NCBI GenBank assembly: GCA_039720395.1
Contig: CM077832.1
Span: 13,954,966-14,018,965 of the forward strand
Length of the DNA: 64,000 nucleotides
Reading direction: 5' to 3'
Origin: Liquidambar formosana
Taxonomy: Eukaryota > Streptophyta > Magnoliopsida > Saxifragales > Altingiaceae
Part shown: in pieces, positions 59,255 through 64,000 of the stretch
Layout: each line of letters starts with the position of its first letter
Numbering within the stretch: the first letter of the stretch is position 1
Position numbers and translations under genes: made by a program
The notes under the pieces: model-generated
The model's database searches: none
What the model saw: only the letters and a program-made list of their open reading frames with translations
Told to the model about the DNA's origin: nothing

Positions 59255-59578
59255 TGGATACTTATATCTTCACATGCATTGATTAAATATCGAGTTAAAC
59301 ATGTTTCCATATACTTGTTTGAGTCCTTCATTTATAAACCTAGGCTGTTAAGTTGGAAACTTAACATGGTATTAGAGCATGTTGTTCCTGAACCCGTTTC
59401 ATTCATAAGCCCATCTTTGTTGTCCACGTGACATGCTACTTGAATCTTATTAGGCTTGCACATGAGGGAAGTGTTAAGAAGCACTACATCCCACATCAAT
59501 TAAACATCAAGTTAAGCATGTGTTCATATACCTGATTGGATCCTTCACTTATAAGTTTAGGTTGTTGAAAACTTAACA
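59255..59578 (+). mobile_element. TRIM (miniature LTR retrotransposon)
   Basis: Two LTR-like repeats of about 110 bp, 59255-59366 and 59472-59578, both ending ACTTAACA and sharing CATATAC.TG.TTG, TCCTTCA.TTATAA and TTAGGTTGTT-like blocks. The first is followed at once by TGGTATTAGAGC (59367-59378), a tRNA-Met-type primer-binding site. The purine run GAGGGAAG just before the second LTR (TGTTAAG) is a polypurine tract. The internal region is only about 105 bp. LTR1 is more diverged at its 5' end, and no 5-bp target duplication is clear. Confidence 0.7.
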
Positions 59579-60197
59579 GAGGTTAATTGTTTCGTAGTGG
59601 TGTTGGATTGTGATTTGATAATCTACCTTAATAAAATTTTTTTTACAGGTCATAAAAATAAAATAGAATAAAATAACTTGTGCAAATTAAGAAGATTGAA
59701 AAGTTTCAAAGTTTGATTCAATAATACAAGCGCGTCACCTTTTGATCAAGACCACAAAATAGGATATTGAATCAAAGGGTTGTCTTCTTTTGTAAATAAT
59801 TTACCATGGAGAATTTTCATAAATAAATATAAATTGTTATTTGTCCACTCTTTTTTATTCTTTTGATTTCAAGATATAAATATAAACTATGCAACCAAAC
59901 ACATTCACAATAAAAAGAAAAACACATAAAACACAATATATTTACGTAGTTCGGTAAAATACCTACGTCCATGTTAGGGAGAGATCAAATCTAATCTAAT
60001 CAATAAGGATTTAGTATAAAGCTCTCAACCTTGCTCCTCCACATAGTAAAAAACATAATATGAAACCCTGCCCCAAAAATACATATATGAAGATATCTAT
60101 TACCATTATAAAAGAGAGAGGTTGCTCAATAGTTTCGACCAAAAGGACGCCCCATTTTGTTGCTTTTCTACGCAAAACGGTGAGCATGGTTTGGGCC

Positions 60198-60425
60198 AAA
60201 ACGACGTTCCATTTTTGAGCTTTCTATGCAAAACGACATTCAAAGCGTTAGTGTCTATGAGTGTTTACCAAAACGACGGGCCAAAGCTACAGAGTGCTGC
60301 ATAAAACGACTTCGCTTGTTTTTTTTTCATGTTTTAATGGCCTTTTGCTTGCCCACACAGCTGGGGAGCACGTTGCTTCACGTGGATTGGGGTGTTTCAT
60401 GTGACACGTGAAACGACGCCGTTTT
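60198..60425 (+). promoter_or_regulatory. Promoter-like region with repeated AAACGAC sites
   Basis: AAAACGAC occurs at 60198, 60230, 60270 and 60303, and AAACGACGCCGTTTT at 60411-60425. The last is partly palindromic and also resembles a site in the MULE TIRs (ACGACGCCGTTTT, near 2668). A CACGTG G-box lies at 60378-60383 region (CTTCACGTGG). It precedes the CT-rich leader of the gene start at 60590. Confidence 0.45.
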
Positions 60426-60589
60426 AATAGGAATGATTGCGTTTCAGCGTGTCACTGCTTTGTGCTATTTCCTCTGCAAATCGTCCCCTTCTCCCATGCC
60501 GATTACCCCATCTGTGCATCCTTCCAAGTGCTGATATTTTTCTCTTTTGTCCTTTGCTTTAGAAGCATTGCTTCTTTGAAGAGAAGAGA

Positions 60590-60931
60590 GGGGAAGTGCC
60601 CTCGTGCGCGGTCAGAAGCTCATACCCTTTCTCTGCCATCTCCGCCGACACCCACCCACACTCTTCATTTCAGTCCTCTCTCTACGCCTTCCTCTCTATC
60701 CCTCTCCTTCTCCTTGTGTTTCCTCCTCCGGCGACTGTACTCCTCCCGTGCCGTCGTCAGTGAAGCAGAAGCAAGAAGCCTCTATCTTTAGGTATGTTTC
60801 CATATCTGGTTTTCTTCTTATTCTTTTTATTCTTCTTCTTCTTCTTAACGATTTGTCTTTTGCTTGATTTTAGGGTTCTTTATTCCTTTTTTGTTTGCTT
60901 CAGAGGTATAGTCTTCCTCTCTTTTTTTTTT

Positions 60932-60962
<31 letters not shown>

Positions 60963-61106
60963 TGTATAAAAATGAAGCTTAAAACTTTTATTTTATTTTT
61001 TACCTCACTTCTGCAATTAGAACCCTAGCCAGATTGGTTTGGATGCATTTGGCGCGCACAAACAAAAAGATCTACGGTGAGGACGACCATCTCAACATCT
61101 CCGCTG
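60590..61106 (+). pseudogene. Truncated start of an unidentified gene
   Basis: A CT-rich leader (60600-60770) ends in a good donor (TTTAG|GTATGT at 60791/60792). A second exon, 61021-61106, starts after TTCTGCAATTAG and ends CCGCTG|GTACTA. If spliced, the frame joins SSVKQKQEASIFR to TLARLVWMHLARTNKKIYGE and DDHLNISA. An ATG at 61043 could start translation after a leader intron instead. I do not recognise the protein. A Tourist MITE begins about 13 bp after the donor, and no further exon is seen before the converging MATE gene, so it is probably a broken gene or a captured fragment. Confidence 0.35.
60928..60962. repeat. (TTC)n microsatellite
   Basis: About 10 TTC units after a T run, in the presumed first intron of the truncated gene. 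Confidence 0.9.
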
Positions 61107-61118
61107 GTACTATTTCTT

Positions 61119-61367
61119 TTATTTGTTTGGCTAACTTAAAAAACTTGACCAATTAAAAATAAGTCTGATTAATTTTGATTTTACCCTTTTTTTTTTTTTT
61201 TTTTATAAGTCTCTTTTTCTTACTTCTTTGTTCAATTTTCTACTGAAAACAATGCATAAACATATTTATTTTCAAACTAACTCTATGAGTTGATTTATTT
61301 AAAAACCTAATAGAATTTAAAAAGTGGATCCAACCTAATCCAGTTTTAAAAATTCCTAAATAGGCCC
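61119..61367. mobile_element. Tourist MITE, decayed copy
   Basis: Aligns with 50697-50908: GTTTGGCTAAC, AGTCTGATTAATTTTGATTT, ATAAGTCTCTTTTTC, GAGTTGATTTATTTAAAAA and CCTAAATAGGCCCC in the same order. The left terminus is mutated and no clean TTA flank remains. Confidence 0.65.
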
Positions 61368-61448
61368 CTAGGATTGAAAATAAATAGGAACTGGATTTAA
61401 CTTTTACATCGAGATCCAAGGCAAATCAAGTGGGATTGGGTCCCATTA

Positions 61449-61736
61449 GGGCTCGTTTAGGTGTCCAAATAGAAATTAAATAATAATAAGTATTTTACGT
61501 AGTATTGAAATCAAATCCATCATCTTGAATAAAAAAATTTAAGAAAATGATCGACACAGTAAAAGTTCAAAATAAAGGTATTCCTTAAATTTTTAAAATT
61601 TATATAGTTACATCAATGATGGTTATAACAAATATTTTAAATGATCTCATCCAATATGATGGACTTATACCTTTAATATAATGTTATACAAAATTTACTA
61701 TAATTACCTAATTTTTATTTGGACGACCAATGGGCC
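61449..61736. mobile_element. Tourist-like MITE
   Basis: 288 bp from GGGCTCGTTTAGGTGTCC to GGACGACCAATGGGCC, flanked by TTA at 61446-61448 and 61737-61739. Its left end resembles the element at 18916 (GTGTCCA..GAAATTAAATAAT). Confidence 0.75.
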
Positions 61737-62366
61737 TTAGTGGCTTTGAACTTCACAATCACTAGGTGAGCTTAAAACAAAAATGACACATTTTTTAAAA
61801 AAGAAAATTTCTAATTTGCCTTTGATGAACATGTCAAGCATCCTTAAATAAAAGTTTCATACTGTCTACATTTTCATTTTTTCTGTCATTTCATTCACAA
61901 GTATATATGATAAATCTTGTGCTTTCGTGCCATTTTTTTTGCTCCACATTTTCATATAGCTTCTTTCGTACTCTGTTTCACATGTACTTTAAGTTTCAAA
62001 ATATAGAAAATCCCTCTCCCTCTCTCTGTCTCATCCACTCATAGCTAATCTATATAAAGATCATTCCAAGAAACTTTTGTACAAAAATTCAATTTGTTTA
62101 CCACTGTGCCTATAGGGGAAAATAAAGTTGGAAAAGGAACTTCTTTTTGCTCATTCATTCCACATCATTCTCTCTTGAAGGTCTGCTCTCAAATATCCTC
62201 TCCCTTGCCATGGTTGCCTGCAATCATTAGAAGCTGCTTTAATTCTGGCAACCCTTGAGATATCATCTAAATTTTAATCTTCATTTGATTGCCAACAAAG
62301 GGAGTAAATTAAAAGAAATGATTATTTGGATTCTAGCTCCCAACAACCCTTCTCATTCCAAGTAGT
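61737..62366. other. Spacer and MATE 3' UTR
   Basis: AT-rich; the part next to 62367 is presumably the 3' UTR of the minus-strand transporter. No other feature seen. Confidence 0.5.
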
Positions 62367-64000
62367 TCAAACATTCCAATCATCTTTCTTTTCGTCCACT
62401 TTCTTGGCAACCAAACACAGCATTGGGCAAAATGGAACCAAAAAAAGGGGACAATTGTAAAGAGGTAGAAGTTTGGACTAAGAACCTGCTTTTGCCAATC
62501 AGTGAAACCAGTTATAAGAGAAAGAACACTTGATTGTACAACAGACCCAGCCACAATTCCAATCCAAAGGCCCTTCCCTCTTAAATGTAGAACAAAACCC
62601 AGAACAACGGCTACAGGAAGTCCAACCAGATAAAATGCCCCAAGATTGACATACGCCCCTATGTGCTGCCACCCACTTCCTCTAGCCACGCCTATTAATC
62701 CAAAGAAGCAAATAGCTTTTGAGGCCACATATGTTTGGAGCCAACTTCAAGATTTCTAATGATTTTAATTATAAATTATTTTTAAAAAATAAATTTGAGT
62801 CCTTGTTTCTATCCTTTTTGCAGTCTAACAGATATGGGACATCAAAGGACACTATAATTAGTAGTACTAACCAGAAAGGACTGCTTGTAAGCTGTCCATG
62901 ATGATGGACAGACAAATCAAAGGAGCCATTACTGCAACATAATTTACGACTTGCTTATCATTGCTGTAAGCATATCCCAAAACATTGCGGCAGCAGAAAA
63001 TTGCAGTGCTCACAATAACAGCCTCCATGATTGCAAGTAGCGTTATGGCCCAGACAGCCACTTGAGCTGCTTTTGGATTCCCAGCTCCTAGTTCATTTGA
63101 AACCCGAGTACTACAAAATATTCGATGCCCTCTATGAGTACATAAATAAATTCATAAATAGGCACACAGATGCATATCATACCCAAGTACATGCACATGA
63201 AAACAAATCTAGAGCATACCTTGCAGCTGCCCCGAACGCATATGGTATGGTGAAGTGCAATGTAGAGATTGTAAGGCTGATTGATCACAAAGATTACAAT
63301 AAATTTATTAGAGCATTCCTACAAATTAAAGATCTCCAATTCATTTAAAAAATAATAATAATCCGAAATTTAAAATTTTTTTTAAAAAAAAGCATATACC
63401 ATATTGAAAGCACTGAAGTTTCGAGCTTTGCATTGGGTAAAAGTCCCGACAGCAAGACAAGCAGCTCACATGCCCACCATTTAAGACTATAATCATTGGC
63501 GCAAAAGGGAAAATAATCAAGCAAAGAAAATCGGATCCAAACCCCAATTTCATCACAGAAGAAGGAATGAGAAACTACCAAACCATTACAGCAGAAGGGA
63601 TAGCAAAGCGAAAGAACTCCCCAATACCAAGGAGAGCATCTTTTGAGAATAGCATGCGGGTTTTCCCACAGGCTGAAGAGTACATCGCGTAAAGCCCAAG
63701 AAATATCACATTCAACCAACAGGAGAGACTGATTGCAAGCGCAGCACCAATACTTCCTAACCCCAGCTTAAATACGAGAGCCCAACACAATGGTATATGA
63801 AAACAGAGAACAATAAAGGAGCTTGTGAGCATTGGATAGATCAAAGTCTGAGTCTGTAAGTATCGCACCAGTGGTTTAAGGACTGCACCACCAAATAGTG
63901 CAGGGATGAGCCAAATTGAGTATTTGCGTGCTTCATGTGCGATTAAAGGGTCTTGGCCTATGAGAATTAGGAGTTTGTCCATGAAGATCCACAGGAGACA
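62367..64000 (-). CDS. MATE efflux transporter (DETOXIFICATION family), 3' part
   Basis: Minus-strand exons 64000-63579 (open at the window edge), 63486-63400, 63276-63220, 63110-62872, 62691-62486 and 62402-62367; about 348 residues, phases consistent. Recognisable family blocks: KYSIWLIPALFGGAVLKPLV, LKWWACELLVLLSGLLPN followed by LETSVLS, CLTISTLHFTIPYAFGAAA, TRVSNELGAGNP and GSGWQHIGAYVNLGAFYLVG. Plant MATE proteins have 12 membrane helices and export organic cations, flavonoids or xenobiotics in exchange for protons at plasma membrane or vacuole; the block order fits the DTX type with an 87-bp and a 57-bp exon. The N-terminal third lies outside the window. The last exon (KVDEKKDDWNV) is the least certain. 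Confidence 0.93.

Overview
The window is nuclear DNA of a eudicot plant. It is AT-rich, genes are sparse and broken by canonical GT-AG introns, the protein families are plant types (NF-YC, CDKD kinase, MATE transporter), a miR156/157 hairpin is present, and plant transposons fill the gaps. I cannot name the species from the sequence alone.

Layout. 0-10 kb holds no host gene I can support. It is dominated by a 5.1-kb Mutator-like element (2515-7615) with about 0.9-kb inverted repeats, a perfect 10-bp target duplication and a GRF-type zinc-finger exon inside. 10.1-15.6 kb (+) is a five-exon NF-YC-like histone-fold gene whose third intron carries a 1.7-kb hAT-like element with a Helitron nested in it and a Stowaway MITE. 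15.6-34.2 kb is a transposon graveyard: foldback MITEs, Tourist MITEs, SINEs and LINE RNase H debris. 34.25-34.55 kb (+) is a MIR156/157 locus with its own TATA box. 41.1 and 45.3 kb (+) hold two related small genes for His/Pro-rich proteins ending in PPPPY. 48.3-57.6 kb (-) is a six-exon CDKD/CDK7-type CDK-activating kinase with a 6.15-kb intron containing a decayed Ty1/copia element that itself received further insertions. 58-62 kb has a TRIM element, an AAACGAC-rich promoter-like stretch, a truncated gene start and two Tourist MITEs. 62.4-64.0 kb (-) is the C-terminal part of a MATE transporter that runs off the window.

The genes are independent plant loci, not an operon. The best leads are: a foldback MITE family present in seven complete copies plus fragments, with 9-bp target duplications and four copies packed into 2 kb; the long-TIR MULE carrying a GRF finger; the paralogous His/Pro microproteins with a C-terminal PPxY motif; the unusual C-terminus and giant transposon-filled intron of the CDKD gene; and the uncertain last exon of the NF-YC gene. 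I saw no sign of a wholly new multi-gene system. All calls come from reading the sequence by eye; no database search was run.
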